DNA of 39,220 bases, from NCBI GenBank assembly GCA_002428325.1, contig DIVR01000013.1:1-39220 (forward strand), given 5' to 3'. The translations under genes were made by a program, and so were the position numbers. Shown here piece by piece: positions 8,550 to 15,774 of the stretch (its first letter is position 1; each line of letters starts with the position of its first letter). The DNA comes from a bacterium UBP4_UBA6127. Lineage in GTDB: Bacteria; UBP4; UBA4092. Under the pieces are notes generated by a model. That model had not been told where the DNA came from, searched no databases, and was given only the letters and a program-made list of their open reading frames with translations.

Positions 8550-8993
8550 ATGAACATTATGGATAAAAGAATAAGACATATTATAGGGATATTACTTTGT
8601 GGGCTTATGTTTTTAATTGGATCAGAAAACCTCTCTGCAATTCCTATAAAAAGGAACGCACCTAAAAGGACCTTATGAAATATCCTATTCAGAGGATTTG
8701 TTTTATCTGGTTATCTTTGAAAAGGATGAGAATAAATTCACGTTTTATAAAACGATATGGGTGAATTAGGGAAATCAAGGAAGGGTCAGAAATAGACATT
8801 GAGTCAGAAAAAGAAATGAAGGAAAGAAAAGAAAATTCAAACAAAAAAGGCTAAAAAGTATGCTAATGAAAAGCATCTTGCTGTCCCTTACCGGATATGC
8901 CAGATAAATATACCTAAAAAAGAGAAGAAGAATATCCTGAAGCTGGACCAGTCCCTGGATATCGATTATTCAATAATGAATGTCCTTCCGTAA
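8550..8993 (+). pseudogene. Frameshifted remnant of a secreted-protein gene related to the one at 9116
   Basis: ATG 8550 opens 42 codons with a signal peptide (HIIGILLCGLMFLIGSENLS) and stops at 8676-8678. Reading resumes in another frame at 8668 with GPYEISYSEDLFYLVIFEKD and stops at 8767-8769. A third piece (frame from 8765) is charged and lysine/glutamate-rich. A fourth, ending at TAA 8991-8993, contains LAVPYRICQINIPKKEKKNI. The second piece matches GPYEYYCVVTEKDF..LTVYK of the intact gene at 9116-9793 in order and spacing. The simplest reading is a duplicated gene broken by at least three indels. Sequencing error is less likely because the breaks are several and spread out. Confidence 0.6.
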
Positions 8994-9037
8994 GAAAGAA
9001 GAAAGCTGTTTGGGAGAATAATTAAAGGAGTTGAAAG

Positions 9038-9088
9038 ATGAACCGATTTGTAAAGTTATTTTCCACTATTTTGCTGAACCAAAAATAA
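9038..9088 (+). pseudogene. Tiny signal-peptide remnant
   Basis: A perfect AAAGGAG site nine bases upstream leads into ATG 9038 and 16 codons (MNRFVKLFSTILLNQK) that look like the first half of a signal peptide, then TAA. It may be the start of another lost secreted-protein gene, or a short leader peptide before the gene at 9116. Confidence 0.35.
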
Positions 9089-9115
9089 GATAAATCACTC
9101 AGTGGGAAAAGGAAG

Positions 9116-9793
9116 ATGAAGAATATCAGGATGTTGCAGGTAAAAAGAATATTACTTTTAGTCATGGTTCTTCTTATGGCGGTGGTTTTACTGGGAGCTG
9201 CTAAAGGCAAACCAAAACCCAAGTCGGAATCTAAAACTGAAATCCTATGGACGGGTTACTGGGATACCGGGTTGTGGAGAGGAATCGGTCCCTATGAATA
9301 TTATTGTGTGGTAACCGAAAAGGATTTTCTAAGAACACTGACCGTTTATAAACCGACAGCCAAGGGAAGGAAAAAGATTTTCTCTTTTTCGGATTATGAT
9401 TCATTTCTTTGGGCAAACACAAATCACTTTTATTCCACAGTATTAAATACCTACTGGAGTGGTGGCGCTTATGAACGCTTACGCATATTTGAATGTGACC
9501 CTGAAAAAGATAAAATCAAATTGACCTATGAGAATGGGTATAAAGAACCGCCTCAGGAAATAGATACAGATAACGGGGAGAGCTATCTGATGGAAAAAGA
9601 TAAACAATCTTTTTATTGGGATGTTAATATTCCTTTATCCTGCCGGACGGCGCATTTCTATAAGAAGGTTCCCCAGCAGGGATATTCCTATTTTACCAGT
9701 TGTCGGTGGGATGACCGGTTTCTGATGCTGGATACTTTGAGCAAATTATCAACCGATAATGAACAAGAAATAGAGAGCAACGATAAGAAATAA
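9116..9793 (+). CDS. Predicted secreted protein, unknown family
   Basis: The product has 225 residues. Residues about 9-29 (VKRILLLVMVLLMAVVLLGA) are a signal peptide or N-terminal anchor, followed by a lysine-rich linker and a globular part rich in Tyr, Trp and charged residues (for example GYWDTGLWRGIGPYEYYCVV). I recognise no family. A frameshifted relative lies immediately upstream (8550-8993), so the gene belongs to a local duplicated family. The start is uncertain: AAGGA lies only two bases before ATG 9116, and ATG 9131 is an alternative that would shorten the n-region. The gene at 9818 follows after 24 bases in the same direction. Confidence 0.65.
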   Translation: MKNIRMLQVKRILLLVMVLLMAVVLLGAAKGKPKPKSESKTEILWTGYWDTGLWRGIGPYEYYCVVTEKDFLRTLTVYKPTAKGRKKIFSFSDYDSFLWANTNHFYSTVLNTYWSGGAYERLRIFECDPEKDKIKLTYENGYKEPPQEIDTDNGESYLMEKDKQSFYWDVNIPLSCRTAHFYKKVPQQGYSYFTSCRWDDRFLMLDTLSKLSTDNEQEIESNDKK

Positions 9794-9817
9794 CTTTTAT
9801 ATAAAAGGAGTAATACC

Positions 9818-10306
9818 ATGGAGTCCAATGAGAAACGCAATATAGGAATTTATATTTCATTAGGGATATTTTTAGTGATTTGGGCCTATCGGTTGTTATT
9901 GAAGGGGACGATGGCTGTCTTTATGGCAAAACAATTGTTTGTTTTCTTTGGTGCCATGGCTGTTTTGGGTTCACTTTTCTATAGCCTCTGTATCCCGGGC
10001 GCAGGGCTCTATATGGGTTATCTCTTTCTCAAGAAAAACATCAAGGCGCTTACTTTCTTCATAGTAACGGTGGCGGTTGAATTTATTAGCAACCTTTTTA
10101 TTTTGATCCATTATTTTTTGAATATCCGCAGTGGTTCAGGGATGCAGGCGGCTCAAGAATCGAACCATGTCTATGTTGAATATCACAGCCTCTACCCTTT
10201 TTATGGATTGATAATCCTGGAGGCAGCCATATTGGTTTATTTGATAGTAAATAAACTCAATAATAAGAGTGCGCAGACAGCTCCGCGGATTTCTGAGACA
10301 GCATAG
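9818..10306 (+). CDS. Small multi-pass membrane protein, unknown family
   Basis: The product has 162 residues, with hydrophobic segments at about 9-28, 41-72 (long, probably one or two passes with a Pro-Gly-Ala-Gly kink), 78-105 and 126-144. It ends in a short polar tail. AAAAGGAG lies eight bases before the ATG, a clear ribosome-binding site. It follows the secreted protein at 9116-9793 by 24 bases and is probably co-transcribed with it. No family or function is recognised. Confidence 0.7.
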   Translation: MESNEKRNIGIYISLGIFLVIWAYRLLLKGTMAVFMAKQLFVFFGAMAVLGSLFYSLCIPGAGLYMGYLFLKKNIKALTFFIVTVAVEFISNLFILIHYFLNIRSGSGMQAAQESNHVYVEYHSLYPFYGLIILEAAILVYLIVNKLNNKSAQTAPRISETA

Positions 10307-10421
10307 AGAGCTGTAATTAAACGACTCAAAACGCAGAGGATTAATTACTCATTAATCATTAAGAAGGCGAATCCTTCTTTCTTGTCGGTCATGTAAAAAG
10401 TCGGATTTAAAGGAAGCTATT

Positions 10422-10541
10422 GTGAATCAGGATAAACGAAGGCTTTCAGAGAAGAAGATAAATAATTGAATCACTATCTTATTGGGTGTTGCCAAGAACA
10501 AAGCTGAGAAGAAAGTATATTCTATTAAAATAATGTTATAA
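10422..10541 (+). pseudogene. Degenerate, internally deleted copy of the membrane-protein gene at 8058
   Basis: From GTG 10422, preceded by AAAGGA, the frame reads VNQDKRRLSEKKINN, then TGA (10467-10469), then ITILLGVAKNKAEKKVYSIK to TAA 10539-10541. The first part matches MNQDKKMPTEKKINN of the 8058 protein. The second matches AILLGAF..KELKQKAENKLD of its middle, so the segment between them is deleted. The DNA also matches over the first part (gtgaatcaggataaa in both). The rest of the 349-base gap (10307-10655) shows nothing else recognisable. Confidence 0.65.
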
Positions 10542-10655
10542 CTTTGAGGTCTTGGGGCAACAGGAGATAATGAGAAAACCAAGGCTCGAAAACACCATTT
10601 TAAATTGGGGACAAAAGCTTCTTTTAGAAAAGAGCTACTCAGGCAGAGATGATAA

Positions 10656-11738
10656 ATGGAAAATCAAAGAAAAATAATAACATTATTTTATCTGTTATTT
10701 ATATCTCTATTCGCAATCGATGCTTATGGAATATCAATAATGCATATTATTGATATTCCTTTTGATAAGACTTTTGTGAAAGCAGGCCTGGTTGGCGGTA
10801 ATGATCTTTGTTATTCGGTAACTTCTATAGAAAACGGTGATTATTATTATGATTTATATGAAACTCATAACGGGAAAAAAATAGAAGAAGAATGCATTGG
10901 TCCACAACTGTTCGCAGAGCTTTATGGGGAAAAAAGGAATGAACATTATTGGCTAATGCAAAGCTATTTTTTGAACGGATATCTTCCCTCATTATATCAA
11001 ATATGGAATATGACTCGTGATGGAGATATATCGAATTACAGTGCTATCGGTACAGGGTCTTTATTCAGTGATATATCTAAGGATGGAAGATATATAGTAT
11101 GGGGAGAAGGCGCATCCATCGAAGGAACTGCTGATTCGGCTTTGATATATGACACAAAAACCAGAGAAAATTATATTATTGGCGGAGATGCCGCCTCTGG
11201 CGCAGTTTTTATTAATTCTAAGAAATTAAAAATCGCCTTAGCAGATCATGAAACAAAAACGGTAGGGATTTATGAAAAAAGAAATGATAAGTGGTTGATG
11301 ATTTCTCGAAGTAAGAAACTGCCTTTTAATTTAATAACGAAGCTTTACTATCTTAGAAACTCTAATAAAATCCTGGTTGATGGAGTCGGAGAAGATTTTG
11401 TTTCCTTTATCCTTTTATCCGAGAAAGGAGTTATAAACAAAATTTATCATGAGGATATTGAGACTATAAAAGATTTTAAATTACCGATTAAGGTTCCTGA
11501 AGAATGTTTATTAACGGATGATAAATTACTCTTATTTGATAAAAAGGGATGTATTCAAAAAGCCTATGATTTGAGCCAATTTAAAGAGGTTATTTTAAAA
11601 GAAATTAAGTCGGCATTAACGATAGATAAAAGGTACGAAATGTTTTTTTCAAAGGATTTGTCTCATTTTGCCATTTATATAGAGAATAAAGATAGATTTT
11701 CAATTTATGAGATCAATTGGATAGATAAAGAGAAATAA
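10656..11738 (+). CDS. Predicted secreted protein, possible beta-propeller
   Basis: The product has 360 residues and is strongly AT-rich at the DNA level. Residues 5-25 (RKIITLFYLLFISLFAIDAYG) form a signal peptide. The body has repeated short strands around Gly/Asp turns, such as FSDISKDGRYIVWGEG and ALIYDTKTRENYIIGG, which look like TolB/WD40-type blades. I see no catalytic motif and no family match. The ribosome-binding site is weak. The gene sits between the decayed copy at 10422 and the tandem pair at 11857 and 12825, in the same direction as both. Confidence 0.6.
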   Translation: MENQRKIITLFYLLFISLFAIDAYGISIMHIIDIPFDKTFVKAGLVGGNDLCYSVTSIENGDYYYDLYETHNGKKIEEECIGPQLFAELYGEKRNEHYWLMQSYFLNGYLPSLYQIWNMTRDGDISNYSAIGTGSLFSDISKDGRYIVWGEGASIEGTADSALIYDTKTRENYIIGGDAASGAVFINSKKLKIALADHETKTVGIYEKRNDKWLMISRSKKLPFNLITKLYYLRNSNKILVDGVGEDFVSFILLSEKGVINKIYHEDIETIKDFKLPIKVPEECLLTDDKLLLFDKKGCIQKAYDLSQFKEVILKEIKSALTIDKRYEMFFSKDLSHFAIYIENKDRFSIYEINWIDKEK

Positions 11739-11856
11739 AAACAGGGGTTGTTTTACAGCGAGACAGTTCATACCAATGAAATTCAAGATATATAGCATTA
11801 AGTTATTTTGAGTTTAAATAAAAATATTGGGACAGGTTAATAAGGGAAAGATTATT

Positions 11857-12789
11857 ATGAAAACAAAACTATTCATCGCCTGTATCTTTATCCTTTTATT
11901 ATCTTCTGTTTCCGCCAAACCGGTTGAAGATGAATTAGATGTCCCGTTGCAGAAGGTCTGGGCCGCAGTTCAAAATGATATTGCCTGGCAAAGATACTGG
12001 TTTAATACCTTTGTTGGCGAAGAGGAGTATGAAAAGAATATCGGGAAAATAAGAAAAGTTCGATTTATTTTTGACCTCCATATTTTTGAAGAAGATGAGG
12101 GAGGTATTCCTGTACGGGAGTTTCGCGGTGATGATTATAGTAAAACCAGAAGGGATGTTATATATGTACATATAGAAAAATCTCCCATTGTCTATGAGAT
12201 CATCGGTTATCCCGAGATAGATTCTCTGCCTTCTAAAGCATATTCTGTCATTAATCAAATTGAACCAAAGCATTTACCCAAATTTGGAATGTGGAAATCA
12301 GAAAAGACGGTTGCTATACGAATTCCCCCTATTCCTGACTTTAATTATTATCCTTTGAAACAGATGTCAGAAGATACAGCCCTGTTAAATATGGTTAAAA
12401 GAAGCCTGGCGCTTTATATTCAGGATTATTATTTCAACGGGAATCCAAATTTAAGTAAAAACCTTAAGAGGGATCCTCTTACCCTGGTTAACTTTGAAAA
12501 TCGTGTCATTGCTTTTCGGTTGGGGGTATATAGTGATGACGATCCCCGGTTACTAATCTATTGCGAAAACACAAAAGAATATCTGATTACGGAATTCCCT
12601 AATAAAAAGATTTTTAATGACCCTGGAAAACTAATGTATTTCAAGGATATTGAGAGCATAGTATCAAGCCCTTATTTCAAATATGATAAAGATATGAGAA
12701 TGGAATATCTAAGAGCAGGAATTGAACTTAAAGCCAAGGAATTTGCATTTCGTTATGATGATTATGTAAAAGCGGAAACAGAGAAATGA
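11857..12789 (+). CDS. Predicted secreted protein, tandem paralogue A, unknown family
   Basis: The product has 310 residues from ATG 11857, which has AAGGGA about nine bases upstream; the longer TTG-started frame from 11827 is less likely. A signal peptide (MKTKLFIACIFILLLSSVSA) precedes the mature start KPVEDELDVPLQKVWAAVQ. The rest is a mixed alpha/beta protein with motifs shared with the next gene: WFNTFVGEEEYE.NIGKIRKV, IIGYPEIDSLPSKAYS, EDTALLNM.KRSLA.YIQDYY and KEFAF.YDDYV. No catalytic signature or known family was recognised. The pair is separated by 35 bases and is probably one transcript. Confidence 0.7.
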   Translation: MKTKLFIACIFILLLSSVSAKPVEDELDVPLQKVWAAVQNDIAWQRYWFNTFVGEEEYEKNIGKIRKVRFIFDLHIFEEDEGGIPVREFRGDDYSKTRRDVIYVHIEKSPIVYEIIGYPEIDSLPSKAYSVINQIEPKHLPKFGMWKSEKTVAIRIPPIPDFNYYPLKQMSEDTALLNMVKRSLALYIQDYYFNGNPNLSKNLKRDPLTLVNFENRVIAFRLGVYSDDDPRLLIYCENTKEYLITEFPNKKIFNDPGKLMYFKDIESIVSSPYFKYDKDMRMEYLRAGIELKAKEFAFRYDDYVKAETEK

Positions 12790-12824
12790 TAGTGAGCAAG
12801 TAATTTGGGGGGGAACCAGATAAT

Positions 12825-13760
12825 ATGAAAACAAAACTATTCATCGCCTTTATTTTTATCCTTTTATTATCTTCTGTTTCCGCCAAACCCGTTGAAGATA
12901 AATTAGCTATTCCGTTACAGAAGGTTTGGGAGGCTGTTCAAAATGATATTTCTTGGCAGAAATTTTGGTTTAATACCTTTGTTGGCGAAGAGGAGTATGA
13001 GGAGAACATCGGGAAAATAAGAAAAGTACGTTTTATTTTTGATCCCCATCTTGTCGAAGAAGATGACGGGGGTGTGCAAGTCTTTTGGTATCGTGGTGAT
13101 AATTATGACAAAGCCAGACAGTCTGTGTTTTTTGTCTATATAGAAAATGCACCCAAGGTTTATGAAATAATTGGTTATCCCGAGATAGATTCCCTGCCTT
13201 CTAAAGCTTATTCTCTCTTTAATTATTATCTTGAACCCAATAGTTTAATGAGGTATGGAATATGGAAATCTGAAAAAACAGCTTCTTTGCGAATCCCCCC
13301 AGTACTTAAACATCAATATAGTCCGTTGGAGAAGATGTCTGAAGATACGGCCCTGTTAAATATGATTAAAAGAAGCCTGGCTCATTATATTCAGGATTAT
13401 TATTTCAACGGTGATCCCAATCTAAGCGAAAATGCTAAAAGGGTTCCCCTTACCCTGGCGAATTTTGAAAACCATATCGTGTCTTTCCGGTTAGGAGCAT
13501 ATAGTGATGACGATCCCCTGTTATTAATATATAGCGAAACCACCAGGGAATACCTGACTATAGAATTCCATAATAAAATAATATTTAATGATCCTACAAA
13601 ACTAATGTATCTTGGGGGAATTGATAGTCTTGTAAAGGGATGTTCGAAATATGATAGCGATGTAATCATGGATTATTTAAATGGTATGTTTAAACTTCAT
13701 TCCAAGGAATTTGCATTCTGTTATGATGATTATGTAAATGAGGATAACGTTAAAAAATAA
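12825..13760 (+). CDS. Predicted secreted protein, tandem paralogue B, unknown family
   Basis: The product has 311 residues and is clearly a duplicate of the preceding gene. The signal peptides are almost identical in DNA as well as protein, and similarity runs end to end, weaker in residues 75-100 and in the last 60. A run of seven G lies about 11 bases before the ATG. The conserved blocks (WFNTFVGEEEYEENIGKIRK, YPEIDSLPSKAYS, EDTALLNMIKRSLAHYIQDY) imply a shared fold, while the divergent surfaces suggest different partners. Function unknown. A palindrome with a T tract follows at 13778-13810. Confidence 0.7.
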   Translation: MKTKLFIAFIFILLLSSVSAKPVEDKLAIPLQKVWEAVQNDISWQKFWFNTFVGEEEYEENIGKIRKVRFIFDPHLVEEDDGGVQVFWYRGDNYDKARQSVFFVYIENAPKVYEIIGYPEIDSLPSKAYSLFNYYLEPNSLMRYGIWKSEKTASLRIPPVLKHQYSPLEKMSEDTALLNMIKRSLAHYIQDYYFNGDPNLSENAKRVPLTLANFENHIVSFRLGAYSDDDPLLLIYSETTREYLTIEFHNKIIFNDPTKLMYLGGIDSLVKGCSKYDSDVIMDYLNGMFKLHSKEFAFCYDDYVNEDNVKK

Positions 13761-13777
13761 TTAGTGATTGGTTTCTG

Positions 13778-13810
13778 AACATAAGTAAATATTACTTATG
13801 TTTTATTATT
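13778..13810 (+). terminator. AT-rich hairpin with T tract, probable terminator (or operator)
   Basis: AACATAAGTAA 13778-13788 is repeated inverted as TTACTTATGTT 13792-13802 around a three-base centre, then TTATTATT follows. Position and T tract suit a terminator for the tandem pair. It ends just before the start codon of the rubrerythrin-like gene (13812), so it could also act as an operator; it does not match the Fur or PerR box consensus. Confidence 0.5.
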
Positions 13811-13811
13811 T

Positions 13812-14432
13812 ATGATATTTATCAAAAAACTTTTTTTATATATTAGTATTCTTTGTTTTATCTGCGGCCCTCTTTTTGCAAAAAACATACCCGGTAAGGG
13901 ATGCAAAGAGCTGGTGGAATTGTATCAGCAGGAATGGAATATAAAAGCTCAATATTCAGCGTATGCGAAAAAGGCTGATGCTGAAGGATTCCTGCAGGCG
14001 GGGAGTTTATTTCGGGCGGTTTTGAAAGCCGAGGAAATCCACCTAACTAACCTGGCGGAAGAAATCAAGCATAAAGGTGGAAATCCACAGGACCCTGTTA
14101 TCAAACTGCAAGTTAAATCTACTCAAGAAAATCTGGATGAATTGGTCAAGCAGGAAAGCAAAACTCAGTCTGATATCCTTTCCGGATCATTAAAGAAAGC
14201 CCGGGGAGCTGGGGATATGGATTCGGTCCGGGTATTGAATGATATCTGTCAGGGGAAGGCCATGGTTCTGGGATATCTGAAGCTCTTACAGAAAGAATTG
14301 CCTGCCGGGAAGAAAGGGAAAAAGGGATATGCCATCTGTCCCCTTTGCGGGTATCTGATTGAAGATTCAAATCCTTTAAGGAGATGCCCTCTTTGCCCTA
14401 TAAAAAGGGAATCTTTTATCCGGGTGAATTAA
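13812..14432 (+). CDS. Exported rubrerythrin-like protein with C-terminal rubredoxin-type domain
   Basis: The product has 206 residues. An N-terminal signal peptide (residues 4-23, IKKLFLYISILCFICGPLFA) precedes a ferritin-like four-helix domain and a rubredoxin-type Fe(Cys)4 site: C176-x2-C179 and C192-x2-C195. Rubrerythrins reduce hydrogen peroxide at a di-iron centre, usually in the cytoplasm. The first helix pair keeps likely ligands E41 and E74-x2-H77, and E115 starts the second pair. The last helix reads DICQGKAMVLGY where the family normally has a second ExxH, so at least one ligand appears missing. Export and the incomplete site are both unusual. No ribosome-binding site is visible before the ATG. 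Confidence 0.8.
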   Translation: MIFIKKLFLYISILCFICGPLFAKNIPGKGCKELVELYQQEWNIKAQYSAYAKKADAEGFLQAGSLFRAVLKAEEIHLTNLAEEIKHKGGNPQDPVIKLQVKSTQENLDELVKQESKTQSDILSGSLKKARGAGDMDSVRVLNDICQGKAMVLGYLKLLQKELPAGKKGKKGYAICPLCGYLIEDSNPLRRCPLCPIKRESFIRVN

Positions 14433-14453
14433 ACAATATGGAGCGGGAAAAGA

Positions 14454-14813
14454 CTAAGCTTCGGTAGGCAGAGGCCTTTTCTTTTTTCGGCGGATAAACC
14501 CACTGAGGAAAGAGCAAAGCCCGGAGAAAAAGAAAGCGGTATAGAGAATCCCACGAGGAGGCTGGTTAGATATTAATAATTCCAGGAAACAAAATCCAGC
14601 CATAGAGGCAACTGTCAGGCTTCCCCCGATTCGTTCTTTCCACCAAGAGATTAACAACCCTGCCAAGGCCAGGAAAAACAGCAAAGTTTGAAAATTTTCC
14701 AGAAAGGTGGATTGAGCCGGATTCACTCCCCCTTCTCCCAACCAGAGCAGGATAGAGAAAATGAATAATAAAATCCCGGTTCCCCGTCCCAACCAACGCA
14801 ATAAGAGTGCCAT
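14454..14813 (-). CDS. Small four-pass membrane protein
   Basis: The product has about 119 residues (MALLLRWLGRGTGILLFIFS onward) with four hydrophobic segments and a basic C-terminus (FIRRKKKRPL). The pattern resembles small uncharacterised membrane proteins that start with a WLGR..GI motif, but I cannot name a family with confidence. I chose ATG 14813; a TTG nine bases earlier lies only three bases after AAGGA. It is convergent with the rubrerythrin-like gene (21-base gap) and divergent from the efflux operon. Confidence 0.65.
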   Translation of the reverse strand: MALLLRWLGRGTGILLFIFSILLWLGEGGVNPAQSTFLENFQTLLFFLALAGLLISWWKERIGGSLTVASMAGFCFLELLISNQPPRGILYTAFFFSGLCSFLSGFIRRKKKRPLPTEA

Positions 14814-14999
14814 TTGATTCAATATCCTTGTCTCATCAGGAGCTATCTCTCCAGAATTATTTATAAATAGCTTACCTTTATAGCCTGTTTTTGAAAAGTG
14901 GATAGCGTTTCAAAGAGATTACTTTTTCTTGACTCCTAGAGTTGCCCAATCTGCCGGAAGCTCTTTTTTTATTCAGACTGCAGGCTGGATACCCCCCCC

Positions 15000-15045
15000 T
15001 TGCAACAATGAACCAATATTATATATAATATGAACTATGGTTCAT
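15000..15045 (+). promoter_or_regulatory. Promoter and palindromic operator of the efflux operon
   Basis: TTGCAA 15000-15005 and TATAAT 15024-15029 are separated by 18 bases. The inverted repeat ATGAACC 15008-15014 / GGTTCAT 15039-15045 spans the -10 box, and a perfect 16-base AT palindrome fills 15016-15031. This is the expected layout for repression by the TetR protein encoded just downstream. Transcription would start at about 15036. Confidence 0.6.
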
Positions 15046-15771
15046 AAACATAAAATAGAGATTTTGGAATGGAAACCCCTCTATGGGGAGATTTTAGATT
15101 TAGAAGAGAAGGGTTTAGTGACCCGGACCTTCCGGAGGTTGGACCCTCCGCGGCAGCAAGCTGTCTTGGAAGCGATATTAGCCGAAGCAGTAGAGGGGGG
15201 CCCGGAACAGGTCAATATCAAACATATTGCCGAGAGGGCAGGGGTTTCTGTCGGTTCATTGTATCAATATTTTGAGAATCGGGAGAAACTGCTGGAATTT
15301 ACGATTGAACTGGTTGGCCGCTATATGCGGGAGACCATAGGGAAAAACCGGGATAAGATATTGCAGCTTTCCTTCCGGGAAGGGTTGGCGGCTTATGTAA
15401 GTGCCATTCTGACCTGGGGAGAGAGTCGAATCACCCTGATTAGATTTTTAAATCGAAGCGAGAACCAGGATAGAGGAAAATACTTTAAAGAGATAAAACT
15501 ATCTATCGACCTTCAACTGAAGGAAGTTCTCCGGGATTTACTGAAAAAAGCTCAAGAAGAAGGTACAATAAGAAAAGATATCAATCTGGAGACTCTGGTG
15601 GACCAGATGTTTATATTGAATATGGTGCATTTGGAAACCAGCCTCTTCCCTGAACAGGACGAATATTGCCTTCTGGTTAATCGAAAAAAACCTCAAATGG
15701 AAGAGATTTTTAACGATTTAATGGAAATGCTGATGAAAGGGATAGCACCTATTCAGGCGAGGAAGAAGTAA
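15037..15771 (+). CDS. TetR-family transcriptional repressor of the efflux operon
   Basis: The product has 244 residues. The N-terminal helix-turn-helix is typical of TetR: IKHIAERAGVSVGSLYQYFE at residues 61-80, with the family's Tyr-x-Tyr-Phe recognition end. The C-terminal part is a helical ligand-binding domain. The first gene of the operon is followed after three bases by tolC, so it very likely represses efflux and itself, released by a pump substrate. The start is debatable: ATG 15037 lies at the predicted transcription start and would be leaderless, whereas GTG 15118 has AAGGG upstream and would still leave the DNA-binding domain intact. The ligand is unknown. Confidence 0.88.
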   Translation: MVHKHKIEILEWKPLYGEILDLEEKGLVTRTFRRLDPPRQQAVLEAILAEAVEGGPEQVNIKHIAERAGVSVGSLYQYFENREKLLEFTIELVGRYMRETIGKNRDKILQLSFREGLAAYVSAILTWGESRITLIRFLNRSENQDRGKYFKEIKLSIDLQLKEVLRDLLKKAQEEGTIRKDINLETLVDQMFILNMVHLETSLFPEQDEYCLLVNRKKPQMEEIFNDLMEMLMKGIAPIQARKK

Positions 15772-15774
15772 CCC

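Noticed and set aside
13778..13802. Palindrome considered as a Fur or PerR box before the rubrerythrin-like gene
   Set aside because: It lacks the GATAATGATTATC or TTATAATNATTATAA pattern and is followed by T residues, so a terminator is the simpler reading.
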